Origin: Coriobacteriaceae bacterium AF08-21
GTDB taxonomy: Bacteria; Actinomycetota; Coriobacteriia; Coriobacteriales; Coriobacteriaceae
Assembly: GCA_027687465.1 (NCBI GenBank)
Contig: JAQCQR010000013.1
Location: 1 to 57,042, forward strand
Direction of reading: 5' to 3'
DNA: 57,042 bases
Part shown: positions 7,728 through 15,729 of the stretch, piece by piece
Numbering within the stretch: position 1 is the first letter of the stretch
Layout: each line of letters opens with the position of its first letter
The notes under the pieces: model-generated
Told to the model about the DNA's origin: nothing
The model's input: only the letters and a program-made list of their open reading frames with translations
Databases searched by the model: none
Translations under genes and position numbers: made by a program

Positions 7728-10505
7728 ATGGCACAGGAATTCACTTTTACCGTTAACGGCGTCGAGCACACGACGACCCAAAACAAACCGCTGCTGCGCT
7801 ACCTGCGCGACGACCTGCACATCCATTCCGCCAAGGACGGCTGCTCCGAGGGTGCTTGCGGCACCTGCACCATTCATGTGGACGGTGCGGCCGTCAAGGC
7901 CTGCGTGCTGACCACCGCCCTTGCCGCCGGCCGCAACATCGTGACTGTCGAGGGCCTGCCCGAGGACGTGCGCGAGGCCTTTGTGTACGCCTTTGGCGCC
8001 GTGGGCGCCGTGCAGTGCGGTTTTTGCATCCCCGGTATGGTCATGGCAGGCGCGGCGCTGATCGCCGAGGACCCCGAGCCCACCGAGGAGCAGATCAAGT
8101 ACGCCATCCGCGGCAACGTCTGCCGCTGCACCGGCTACAAGAAGATTATCGAGGGCATTTCGCTGGCCGCTGCGGTGCTCCGCGGCGAAAAGCAGATCGA
8201 CGAGGACCTGGAGCGCGGCGACGACTACGGCGTGGGCAAGCGCGCCTTCCGTATCGACGTGCGCAAGAAGGTGCTCGGCGAGGGCAAGTACCCCGATGAC
8301 ATCGACGAGCTCGATCAGCCGGGCCTGACCTATGCCAGCGCCGTGCGCTCCAAGTATCCGCGCGCCCGTGTGCTTTCCATCGACACCTCCAAGGCCGAGG
8401 CCCTGCCCGGTGTGGTGGGCATCCTGCGCGCCGAGGATGTGCCGGTCAACCAGGTCGGCCACCTTATCCAGGATTGGGACGTCATGATCGCCCAGGGCGA
8501 TATCACCCGCTGCGTGGGCGATGCCATTGTGCTGGTGGTTGCCGAGGACGAGGCGACGCTCGAGAAGGCCAAGAAGCTCGTAAAGATCGATTACGAGCCG
8601 CTGGAGCCCGTGCGTAACATTGTCGAGGCCAGGGCTGCCGACGCCCCGCGCCTGCACGACAGTTTCTTTGCCTTTGGCAACACGGTGGAGCTCAAGGACA
8701 ACGTGTGCCAGAGCCGTCACGTGACGCGCGGCGACGCCGCCAAGGCGCTGGCAGAGAGCGCGTTCACCGTGACGCAGCGCTTTACCACGCCCTTTACCGA
8801 GCATGCTTTCTTGGAGCCCGAGTGCGCCGTCGCCTTCCCGTACAAGAACGGCGTCAAGGTGCAGTCGACCGACCAGGGTGCCTACGATACGCGCAAAGAG
8901 TGCGCCCACATGTTTGGCTGGGATAGCGAACCCGAGCGTGTGGTCGTCGAGACCATGCTCGTGGGTGGCGGCTTTGGCGGTAAGGAGGACGTTTCGGTCC
9001 AGCACCTGGCCGCGCTCGCCGCATATAAGTTCCAGCGTCCTGTGAAGTGCAAGCTCACGCGTGCCGAGTCGCTCGCTTTCCATCCCAAGCGCCATGCCAT
9101 GGACGGTACCTTTACGCTGGGTTGCGACGCCGAGGGCAACTTTACCGGCCTGGATTGCGAGATCAACTTTGACACCGGCGCCTACGCGTCGCTGTGCGGC
9201 CCGGTGCTCGAGCGCGCCTGTACGCATGCCGTCGGCCCCTACAAGTACCAGAACACCGACATTCGCGGCTTTGGCTACTACACCAACAACCCGCCCGCCG
9301 GCGCGTACCGAGGCTTTGGCGTTTGCCAGTCCGAGTTTGCGCTCGAGAGCCTGATCGACCTGCTGGCAGAGAAGGTTGGCCTGGATCCGTGGGAGATTCG
9401 CTACCGAAACGCCATCGAGCCGGGCGAGGTTCTGCCCAACGGTCAGATTGCCGACTGTTCCACGGCGCTTAAGGAGACACTGCTCGAGGTCAAGGATGCC
9501 TACTATGCGCATCCCGGACACGCCGGTATTGCCTGCGCCATGAAGAACGCCGGCGTGGGCGTGGGCCTGCCCGATGCCGGCCGCTGCAAGATTCGCATCG
9601 AGGACGGCGTGGCTGTGGTCTATGCCGCCACGTCCGACATCGGCCAGGGCTGCAACACCGTCTTTTTGCAGGACGTTGCCGAGGCCTGCGGTCTGCCGCT
9701 GAGCTGCATTGCCAACGGCGAGTGCTCCACCGAGAACGCTCCCGACTCCGGCACCACGTCTGGTTCGCGTCAGACGGTCGTGACCGGCGAGGCCGTGCGC
9801 GGCGCCGCTTTCCTGCTGCGCGATGCCATGGTTGGCATCGAGGCTGGCAAGCCTGCGCCTACCGCCCCGGTGAGCGCCCATGGTGATGGCGTCAAGATCG
9901 AATACGATGACGGTCGCGCCTATCAGTTGCGCACGCAGGAGCTCGTCGCCGGCCAGGGCATGCATCCTCAGGATCCCGCGACCGCCATCAAGGCGCTCGA
10001 GGGCTGCGAGTTTGGCTACGTGTACCTGGAGCCGACCGACAAACTGGGCGCCGACGTCCCCAACCCCAAGAGTCACATCTGCTACGGCTTTGCCACGCAT
10101 GTGGTCATTCTGGATGATGACGGCCGCGTGAGCGAGGTCTATGCCGCGCACGATTCCGGCAAGGTGGTCAACCCCATCTCCATCCAGGGTCAGATCGAAG
10201 GCGGCGTGCTTATGGGTATGGGCTATGCGCTGACCGAGGACTGGCCGCTCAAGGACTGCGTGCCCCAGGCAAGGTACGGTACGCTCGGACTGTTCCGTGC
10301 GCCCGAGATTCCGGATATCCACGCCATTTACGTGGAGAAGGACGAACTGCTGCCCGTGGCATACGGCGGCAAGGGCATCGGCGAGATCGCAACGATCCCC
10401 ACGGCGCCCGCCGTGCAGAACGCCTACCGCGCGTTTGACGGCAAACTACGTCCCGATCTGCCCATGGTGGATACGCCCTACAGCCGCGTCCGCAACCGCG
10501 GGTAG
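7728..10505 (+). CDS. xdhA: Selenium-dependent molybdenum hydroxylase (xanthine dehydrogenase type), fused 2Fe-2S and Mo subunits
   Basis: A 925-residue fusion. Residues 1-160 carry two 2Fe-2S domains (CSEGACGTC near 39, CGFCIPGM near 98, CRCTGYKK near 131). From about 175 onward is the molybdopterin-binding hydroxylase. Three residues I align from memory with bovine xanthine oxidase are kept: Glu in GGGFGGKE (E802), Arg in LERAC (R880) and the catalytic Glu in GKGIGE (E1261), and AYRGFG keeps F914. This supports hydroxylation of purines. No FAD domain or separate FAD subunit is adjacent. YqeB, YqeC, MocA and XdhC in arm 2 would supply the selenium-modified cofactor. The symbol is by function; E. 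coli XdhD is the closest layout. Confidence 0.88.
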   Translation: MAQEFTFTVNGVEHTTTQNKPLLRYLRDDLHIHSAKDGCSEGACGTCTIHVDGAAVKACVLTTALAAGRNIVTVEGLPEDVREAFVYAFGAVGAVQCGFCIPGMVMAGAALIAEDPEPTEEQIKYAIRGNVCRCTGYKKIIEGISLAAAVLRGEKQIDEDLERGDDYGVGKRAFRIDVRKKVLGEGKYPDDIDELDQPGLTYASAVRSKYPRARVLSIDTSKAEALPGVVGILRAEDVPVNQVGHLIQDWDVMIAQGDITRCVGDAIVLVVAEDEATLEKAKKLVKIDYEPLEPVRNIVEARAADAPRLHDSFFAFGNTVELKDNVCQSRHVTRGDAAKALAESAFTVTQRFTTPFTEHAFLEPECAVAFPYKNGVKVQSTDQGAYDTRKECAHMFGWDSEPERVVVETMLVGGGFGGKEDVSVQHLAALAAYKFQRPVKCKLTRAESLAFHPKRHAMDGTFTLGCDAEGNFTGLDCEINFDTGAYASLCGPVLERACTHAVGPYKYQNTDIRGFGYYTNNPPAGAYRGFGVCQSEFALESLIDLLAEKVGLDPWEIRYRNAIEPGEVLPNGQIADCSTALKETLLEVKDAYYAHPGHAGIACAMKNAGVGVGLPDAGRCKIRIEDGVAVVYAATSDIGQGCNTVFLQDVAEACGLPLSCIANGECSTENAPDSGTTSGSRQTVVTGEAVRGAAFLLRDAMVGIEAGKPAPTAPVSAHGDGVKIEYDDGRAYQLRTQELVAGQGMHPQDPATAIKALEGCEFGYVYLEPTDKLGADVPNPKSHICYGFATHVVILDDDGRVSEVYAAHDSGKVVNPISIQGQIEGGVLMGMGYALTEDWPLKDCVPQARYGTLGLFRAPEIPDIHAIYVEKDELLPVAYGGKGIGEIATIPTAPAVQNAYRAFDGKLRPDLPMVDTPYSRVRNRG

Positions 10506-10573
10506 GGTAGGGCGCGGACAGCCATTGCTGACTGCCGTCTGCGCTTGCCATCAACTGTATAAGCTGCGCCTTT

Positions 10574-10605
10574 GGCCCCAGCTCCATCGTGAGCCGGGGC
10601 CTTTT
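10574..10605 (+). terminator. Intrinsic terminator of the xdhA operon
   Basis: GGCCCC and GCTC pair with GAGC and GGGGCC around a 6-nt loop with one internal mismatch, followed by TTTT. A diverged copy of the terminator plus the next 12 bp lies at 12876-12911. Confidence 0.8.
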
Positions 10606-10625
10606 GCTTGGAGCGCCTCCGCATA

Positions 10626-11256
10626 CGGAAACTGCGTCCCAGATTTCGGCTCCAGAATGGGATACGCTTTCCGGAACGGGCCTCAAGCGGAAACTGCGTC
10701 CCGGAATTGGCGCTCAGAATGGGATGCAGTTTCCGGATCGGCCTTCAAGCGGAAACTGCGACCCGGAATCGATGCTCAGAATGGGATGCGCTTTCCGGTA
10801 GAGCCTCTGGCGGAAAGCGTGTCCCGGAATTCGGCTCCAGAGTGGGACGCGCTTTCCGGTTGGAGCTTCAAACGGAAAGTGCGTCCCGGAATCCGCGCCT
10901 GGAATGGGACACACTTTCCGGAACAGCCCTCAACCGGAAACTGCGTCCCAGAATTTTGCTTCAGAGTGGGATGCCGTTTCCGGCTGAACCCTCTGGCGGA
11001 AAGTTCATCCCAGAATTGACGCTCGGAGTGGGACACGGTTTCCGGATCGGCCCTCAGCGGAAAATGTATCCCAGTTTGAGCGTCTATTCCGGGATGTAAT
11101 TTCCGCTGGGCGTTCAACCGGAAAGCGTGTCCCGTTCTAGGCCTTGATTCCGGGATACGCTTTCCGCTAGGCATGCCATCTGGAAAGCGCGTCCCGTTTT
11201 GAGCACTCAGTCTGGGACATGGTTTCCGCGGGTGCTGCCAACCGGAAAGCGTGTCC
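10626..11256. repeat. Array 1: ten 49-bp imperfect palindromes at 61-62 bp period, plus a half unit
   Basis: Units start at 10626, 10688, 10750, 10811, 10873, 10935, 10997, 11058, 11119 and 11181; each is 49 bp. A last left arm stands at 11243-11256. Each unit begins CGGAAA-N5-TCCC and ends GGGA-N5-TTTCCG, so two 14-bp half-sites face each other about 20 bp apart. Spacers are 12-13 bp and often resemble GGCCTCAAG. The five central bases of the arms vary and pair only partly, while the ends are fixed, which fits a repeated protein-binding site or a folded nucleic acid. It fills the gap from the xdhA terminator to the AbiEi-like gene. Stop-free frames through it are a by-product of the repeat. 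Confidence 0.85.
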
Positions 11257-11293
11257 CGGTTTGGTAGGCAGGCGGGCATAAGCTCGGTAGCCC

Positions 11294-12292
11294 CTACAGC
11301 TCAATATCGTTGAGCCATGTCGGCAGCGCGGTCTGCCGGATGCCTGCCGTCTGCAGCTTTTTCGCGAACATGCCTGCCGAACGGACTTCGTTCATGGTAA
11401 AGCGCAGCAAGGGATGACCGTAAAGCGATAGATGCGCCTCACGCTGTCGTTCGGCAACGAGCGCCTCGGCGGTGGTGCGTCCGGCCAGCATGGTCTGGTC
11501 GGTATATTTGATGAGCCCATCGAGTTCGCCCAGCGTGAGCTCCCTGGCTTGACGCTCCCAGGCAAAATCCGTTCGCATGCTTTCGGTCGAATCGAAGGGA
11601 TCCGTCAGCTCGTATTGAAGTTGGTCGGGTGCAAAGCCGGTCTCGATCATGACGGCTCGGGCGACCGATTCCCCGCCGCTCTCGGCGCGGGCGTCGGCAT
11701 ATCGAAGCGTTGTGAGGGCGGTGCGAATCGCGCGACCATTGCGGGCAGTCGCTCGTTGCTCAACGGCCTCCATCAGCTGTTCCGGCGCAAGGCCGAGCTT
11801 TGAGATCGCCGAATCGGCAATGGGCATGCCGTCGGCAAAACCGGTCTGCAACAGACAATCCGTCACCGTTTGAATGGGCGGCGTTACCGATATGCCGGAC
11901 AGGCGGATTGCTCCGACCGGCTCGATCTGATGCCGCTGAATATGCGCGCCCGGGCGAGCCGACGGCTTGGTGGCGCTGCAGACATGCACGACATTCAGGT
12001 GTCGCCACGAGACCTCGAGCCCCAGCAGACAGGCGGCCGAAAACGAGCAGAACGTCCAATCGGGGTGGATGATCGCAAGGGCGCGGAGGATTTCGCAATG
12101 GCGTTGCGCTCGGTTGAGTTCATTCCAGCGCGTTTTTCGCGCAAACAACCCCGGCATGGGCGAGACAACCGTGCCGCCGGTGCGCCGAAGGAGCGCTTTT
12201 CGGATCGCCGAGCTCGGGGGAATCAGACAGCGCCCCTCTTGTTCGGCTTGAGTGAGCAGTTGGTCGATGAGCTGGTCATTGCAATGGGTCAT
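11294..12292 (-). CDS. AbiEi-like / DUF559-like protein (winged-helix-type N-terminus, PD-(D/E)XK-like C-terminus)
   Basis: A 332-residue protein of a type common in Actinobacteria and usually labelled AbiEi-family antitoxin-like. The N-terminal half (SAIRKALLRRTGG, SPMPGLFARK, then TFCSFSAACLLGL) fits the AbiEi-like region. The C-terminal half shows a possible nuclease-fold core: E208-ish in ESGGESVARAV, then RTDFAWERQ and GELDGLIKY, i.e. D-x(n)-E-x-D-x-x-K. AAAGGAGG lies 10 nt before the ATG. No AbiEii toxin gene is adjacent. It sits between the two palindrome arrays. Function is unproven; antitoxin or regulator and small nuclease are the main options. Confidence 0.6.
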   Translation of the reverse strand: MTHCNDQLIDQLLTQAEQEGRCLIPPSSAIRKALLRRTGGTVVSPMPGLFARKTRWNELNRAQRHCEILRALAIIHPDWTFCSFSAACLLGLEVSWRHLNVVHVCSATKPSARPGAHIQRHQIEPVGAIRLSGISVTPPIQTVTDCLLQTGFADGMPIADSAISKLGLAPEQLMEAVEQRATARNGRAIRTALTTLRYADARAESGGESVARAVMIETGFAPDQLQYELTDPFDSTESMRTDFAWERQARELTLGELDGLIKYTDQTMLAGRTTAEALVAERQREAHLSLYGHPLLRFTMNEVRSAGMFAKKLQTAGIRQTALPTWLNDIEL

Positions 12293-12346
12293 GAGCTACC
12301 GCCTCCTTTTGGGTAGCAAAAACGTATCAGCTGGAACTTGCCGCTC

Positions 12347-12368
12347 AGCTGACCAAAAGCTGACCAAA
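12347..12368. promoter_or_regulatory. Perfect tandem 11-bp repeat upstream of the AbiEi-like gene
   Basis: AGCTGACCAAA occurs twice without a gap (12347-12357, 12358-12368), about 55 bp before the AbiEi-like start. AbiEi antitoxins repress their own promoters through repeats, so this is a candidate operator. Confidence 0.45.
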
Positions 12369-12588
12369 ATCTAACCATGCAGGTAGATGACCTGCTTTTG
12401 GCGACATATTTCTTGTTTGAATCGGTGGGCGGTAATCGGCGACCGTGAACGGTAGCTAGACATGAAACCTTGGTAAGTTTAGGGACGTGTACTTTTTTGA
12501 AAAAGAGCATTCTATCTGCTGTTTTGTGTTTCTGGATCGCATGTTTGAAGGCATGTGATAAGGGCGGCGGACTGTCGCCTTGTATCTG

Positions 12589-12885
12589 CGGAAACTGTGA
12601 CCAGGAATTGCCACTCGGAATGGGACGTGCTTTTCGGATCGCCCTTCAAGCGGAAACTACATCCCAGATTTCGGCTCCAAACCGGGATGTGCTTTCCCGG
12701 CGGCGTCTCTGGCGGAAATTGCACCCCGGAATGAGCGCTCAGAGTAGAACATGCTTTCCTAACGAAGCCGCATGCGGAAACTACGTCCCGGATTCGATGC
12801 TCAGGACGGGATGCCGTTTCCGATAGAGGCATGGGGTGGAAAGCCTCCCATTTCTAATGTTCAAGAAATGGGAGGCAGCTCATCG
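12589..12885. repeat. Array 2: five palindrome units at exactly 62-bp period
   Basis: Units start at 12589, 12651, 12713, 12775 and 12837. The first four match the array 1 pattern but are more degenerate (for example GGAAACTGTGACCA, GGAAATTGCACCCC). The fifth is in phase but has a different, strong 13-bp hairpin (GCCTCCCATTTCT), the same as the terminator at the window's left edge. The array lies about 300 bp beyond the 5' end of the AbiEi-like gene, so that gene is flanked by the two arrays. The stretch 12369-12588 is AT-rich and shows no gene. Confidence 0.8.
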
Positions 12886-12911
12886 CGAGTCGGGGCCTTT
12901 TGTTTGGAGCG
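12876..12911 (+). repeat. Second copy of the xdhA terminator region
   Basis: This stretch (AGCTC.ATCGCGAG, then TCGGGGCCTTTTGTTTGGAGCG) matches 10580-10614 with one gap and three substitutions, in direct orientation. The first copy precedes array 1 and this copy follows array 2. A weaker third relative lies at 42-77. Confidence 0.7.
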
Positions 12912-12993
12912 GAGGCAGCATCCCGGAATTCGGGCAATCCGGTGGTCAGGGGTTGAGCGAGCGTCGCGCTAAGGATGCCAAGCATAAAACCTT

Positions 12994-13062
12994 CAATGAG
13001 AATGGCGTAAAAACTACATTGAAAGTAGCGTAAAATCCGCATTGAGAATGGCGTAATTTCGC
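12994..13062. repeat. Three tandem 23-bp repeats before the DUF4143 remnant
   Basis: Units at 12994-13016, 13017-13039 and 13040-13062 share CATTGAGAATGGCGTAAAA with a few differences. They lie just upstream of the broken DUF4143 gene and may be what remains of its promoter or operator. Confidence 0.7.
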
Positions 13063-13073
13063 ATATCGCATGA

Positions 13074-13724
13074 TCGCCCGAGCTTGCACACGGCCTTTTG
13101 CGAGCTCTTGCCATGAACGAGAGCCAGGCTGTCACGTACAAGACGCTCATGAAGGATGCCTCGTACGGCGAGGCGGGTCCCGACGAGAGGGCCATCGCTG
13201 CGTACCTGGACCTCTTCAACAGGCTCAAGCTGACCGAGGACCTGTGCGGATGGGAGCCGCCCATGCGCTCGAAGGCCCGCGTTCGCGTGCGCCCCAAGCG
13301 CTACTTCTGCGACCCGTTACTTGCGGCGACGTTGCTGGGGGCTACCCCTGAGCGGCTGCTTGGCGATATGCAAACGTTTGGGATGCTCTTTGAGAACCTC
13401 GTTCTGCGCGACGTGCGCGTGTTCCTTTCCACCTACGGCGGTGTCGACAACAGTGTCCATTATTTCCGAGATGAGAAGGGCCTTGAGGTCGATCTGATCG
13501 TTGAGCACGACGGGCGCTGAGGAGCCATCGAGGTCAAGCTGAGCGATGCGAAAGCAGACGATGGAGCGAGAAATCTCAAGGCGCTGGAGAGGAAAGTGCT
13601 CTCCAATCCTGACGCCCAGAATGCCGCGCCGGCGTTTTTGCCGGTCGTGGTTGGAAAGGGGAGCATTGCCTACACACGCGACGACGGCGTGGCGGTGATC
13701 CCCGTGGCGGCACTTGGGGCGTAG
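13074..13724 (+). pseudogene. Remnant of a DUF4143-type ATPase gene (C-terminal part, in-frame TGA)
   Basis: The reading frame from 13074 gives the C-terminal half of the archaeal-type AAA ATPase/DUF4143 family: LLRALAMNESQ, KTLMKDASYGE, YLDLFNRL, ATPERLLGDMQTFGMLFENL, LEVDLIVEHDGR. The P-loop N-terminal half is missing and the frame is closed upstream by a TGA at 13071. At 13518-13520 a TGA stands where the family has Trp (DGRWGAIEVKLS), and the same frame then continues with GAIEVKLSDAK to a TAG at 13722-13724. So it is truncated and carries a nonsense mutation. Confidence 0.8.
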
Positions 13725-13851
13725 TGTTTTTGCGGGCGTGCCGTGCTTCCTTTACCGAAAATCCATTTGGTAAACCCGGTGCCCGTGGGTAAAATAAGGT
13801 CGACGGCAGCCCAAGTAGTGAAGAGCTGGGCAGCGCCGTTGCTTGGATTAA

Positions 13852-13887
13852 GGGGTCATCGCCTTAGCGGCGTCGACCCCTCTTTTT
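13852..13887 (+). terminator. Terminator after the DUF4143 remnant
   Basis: GGGGTC pairs with GACCCC around an inner CGCC/GGCG stem, followed by TCTTTTT. It overlaps the 3' end of the small minus-strand gene. The stretch 13725-13851 shows no gene. Confidence 0.65.
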
Positions 13888-13989
13888 ATGCTTCGTATGC
13901 TGCTTGAGTGCCTCGGTAAGTCCGATAAGCGCCGTGAGGAGCGAGACCAAAGCGGTCAGGAGCTTCACAAAATCAGTCAGATCGGTCAT
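13864..13989 (-). CDS. 41-residue hydrophobic small protein with basic tail
   Basis: The peptide begins MTDLTDFVKLLTALVSLL, continues with TALIGLTEALKQH and ends in a strongly basic tail (KHKKRGRRR). A GGGAGGTG Shine-Dalgarno lies 5 nt upstream of the ATG, which is the main reason to believe it. One hydrophobic or amphipathic helix followed by Lys/Arg recalls small holin-like or type I toxin peptides, but I recognise no specific family. No antisense RNA was identified. Confidence 0.5.
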   Translation of the reverse strand: MTDLTDFVKLLTALVSLLTALIGLTEALKQHTKHKKRGRRR

Positions 13990-14247
13990 GGGCATCACCT
14001 CCCGTCGCATGGAGGGCGCTGCCCGGCACATGGAACTGCCGTCAACAATAACCAGTCTATCAAACTGCAGCCATAAATACGAATATATGTTCGATAATAA
14101 CAGCGACGTGACCATCTCAAAGCGCAGCTTTACGCAAGGATGCCGGAAAGCTGCACTGTGCGATTTCATGTCCGCACGGGCGCCTATCTTTACGGCAATG
14201 TAGCCGCCTATGTAGCAAGCGGCAGGCAACGGAGAAAGGCCCTAACC

Positions 14248-15069
14248 GTGCCAGCTAAAAAGACGCCGTGCATCTCGGCTATCGATACGACGAACTTTGC
14301 GCGCCAGATCGTGCTGGACTTTGAGTTTGCGCCGGTGCCAAAGCAGCGCCAGCGCCGTGGACTGCACAATGAGATTATCGAGGTCGGCGCCGTCGAGCTC
14401 GATTACCACGGCAACGTGATGGGCGAGTTCTCGCAGTTTGTGCAGACGGAATTTACCGAAGGCGTTGCGTTTCCCGTCCGCGAGCTTACAGGGATATCGA
14501 CCGTGGACACCGCGATGGCCGATCCGCTCTACACGGTGATCAAAAGGCTCAGCGATTGGATCGGTCGCTACTCCGCTCAGATAGTTTGCTGGAGCGGGAC
14601 GGATCGTCGACAGCTTTTGACCGAGTGCCAGGCAAAGCACATCGACCTTGCCGCATTTCCTTCGGACTGGGCCGACCTGCAGGCGTTTTACACCTCGATT
14701 ATGGACGTGGGCAGCCATGGGCGCGTCTCGTTGGGCGACGCGGCGACGTGGTCTGGCATCGAGTTTGACGAGTCGACGGGGCACGCCCACAGCGCTCTGG
14801 CCGATGCGCGCGTGACCGCCAAGCTGCTCAAGCAGATGATGGACGGGGACTACCGCGTGAGCCCGCGCGCCCAGGAAGTCCGCCAGCGGTGGGGGATGGG
14901 CGAGCGAGCCCGGATGCGCCTTTCCGACAAGTGCCCCGGGTCGAGCGACCTGCTGCTGAAGTTGAAGGCGGAGGGGGTAGGCCTTTTGAGAACGCCATTC
15001 GGTTTGGCATGGCAGCGCTGTAAGCGCGACTCCGCCCTGCTGTTTGAATCGAAGCGTCAATCAGTATGA
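14248..15069 (+). CDS. DEDDh-type 3'-5' exonuclease (RNase T/DnaQ fold)
   Basis: A 273-residue putative exonuclease. Exo I is VLDFEFAPV (D and E about residues 25-27), followed by NEIIEVGAVELD. Exo II lies in the CWSGTDRRQL region. Exo III is HSALADARVTAKL, with H-x4-D giving the DEDDh subtype. I chose GTG 14248 because GGAGAAAGG precedes it and the upstream extension looks non-coding. It ends in a 9-bp overlap with the convergent gene at 15061-15513. Whether it acts on DNA or RNA cannot be told; it resembles stand-alone KapD/ERI-like proteins. Confidence 0.8.
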   Translation: MPAKKTPCISAIDTTNFARQIVLDFEFAPVPKQRQRRGLHNEIIEVGAVELDYHGNVMGEFSQFVQTEFTEGVAFPVRELTGISTVDTAMADPLYTVIKRLSDWIGRYSAQIVCWSGTDRRQLLTECQAKHIDLAAFPSDWADLQAFYTSIMDVGSHGRVSLGDAATWSGIEFDESTGHAHSALADARVTAKLLKQMMDGDYRVSPRAQEVRQRWGMGERARMRLSDKCPGSSDLLLKLKAEGVGLLRTPFGLAWQRCKRDSALLFESKRQSV

Positions 15070-15513
15070 CGAGTGGCTCGGTCCGCCTACCTGCACTTCC
15101 GCAATCCCGCCCGCTGCACTCAGCAGCTCGTACTCCCTTTGGCTCCACTGACGCAGCTCGGCTGTGCGTACGGCGTCGCGACACAGGTCCAGAAACACCT
15201 CAGCGCCCTCGCAGAAGCGCTCGCGGGCAAAGGCTCCGGACCCGCTTGCGACACACGCGCCGTCGGCAAAGAGCTTCCAGCTAGACGGCTCGCGCGAGTC
15301 GTCTCCGAGCAGCTGAATCTGCAGTACGTGCGGATTGCCAGCAGCACAGAGTTCCTCCTCGAGCTTCTGTATGGTAAAGCGCATCTGGTGGGAGAGGCCG
15401 CTCTTCACCAAAGCCGAGGTGTAGCCGCTCGGCTCGTCTAGAAGATGCATTCGTTTTGGCTTGACGATCAGGTTGTGGAAATTGCGCTCGCTGCGCACGG
15501 AGAAATTGTCCAT
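15061..15513 (-). CDS. Hypothetical protein, 150 residues
   Basis: I do not recognise a family. AAAGGAG lies 5 nt before the ATG at 15513, which supports MDNFSVRSERNFHNL as the true N-terminus rather than a longer form. The protein is soluble-looking, with no signal peptide or membrane segment, and mixed alpha/beta (QMRFTIQKLEEELC, VLQIQLLGDD, SSWKLFADGACV). It converges on and slightly overlaps the exonuclease gene. Confidence 0.6.
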   Translation of the reverse strand: MDNFSVRSERNFHNLIVKPKRMHLLDEPSGYTSALVKSGLSHQMRFTIQKLEEELCAAGNPHVLQIQLLGDDSREPSSWKLFADGACVASGSGAFARERFCEGAEVFLDLCRDAVRTAELRQWSQREYELLSAAGGIAEVQVGGPSHSSY

Positions 15514-15729
15514 ACGGACTCCTTTCATCGATGTTGGCAGGGCCACCGTGCCTCTTGGCCGGTTGGCGTCGGGATCGTGGAGCCAACTCTCTACTCCGAC
15601 TCTGGATAAAACGCGCCCGCTCCTTGCGGGCAAGAGGAAGTCTATCAACGTGTACGGACAGAAATCAAGCGCCATCCGCGAAATGACGAGCGGACTGCGT
15701 TGGTTTCCCAAGTGATTATTCGGCTTTCA

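Noticed and set aside
4057..10322. Very long open frames on the minus strand (about 1012 and 1040 codons)
   Set aside because: They are antisense to ygfK and xdhA, have biased composition and no motifs or ribosome-binding sites; GC-rich codon use removes stops from the complementary frame.
10297..11279. Repetitive proteins of 145-240 residues readable in several frames across array 1
   Set aside because: The 62-bp period is not a multiple of three, so the frame shifts every unit; the frames exist only because the unit lacks stops. No start site or RBS.
10626..12885. CRISPR array
   Set aside because: Repeats are internally palindromic and diverged, spacers are 12-13 bp and similar to one another, and there are no cas genes.
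13518..13520. TGA read as selenocysteine in the DUF4143 frame, given the selenium genes nearby
   Set aside because: The family has Trp here (TGG to TGA is one change), the gene is already truncated, and no SECIS-like hairpin follows closely.
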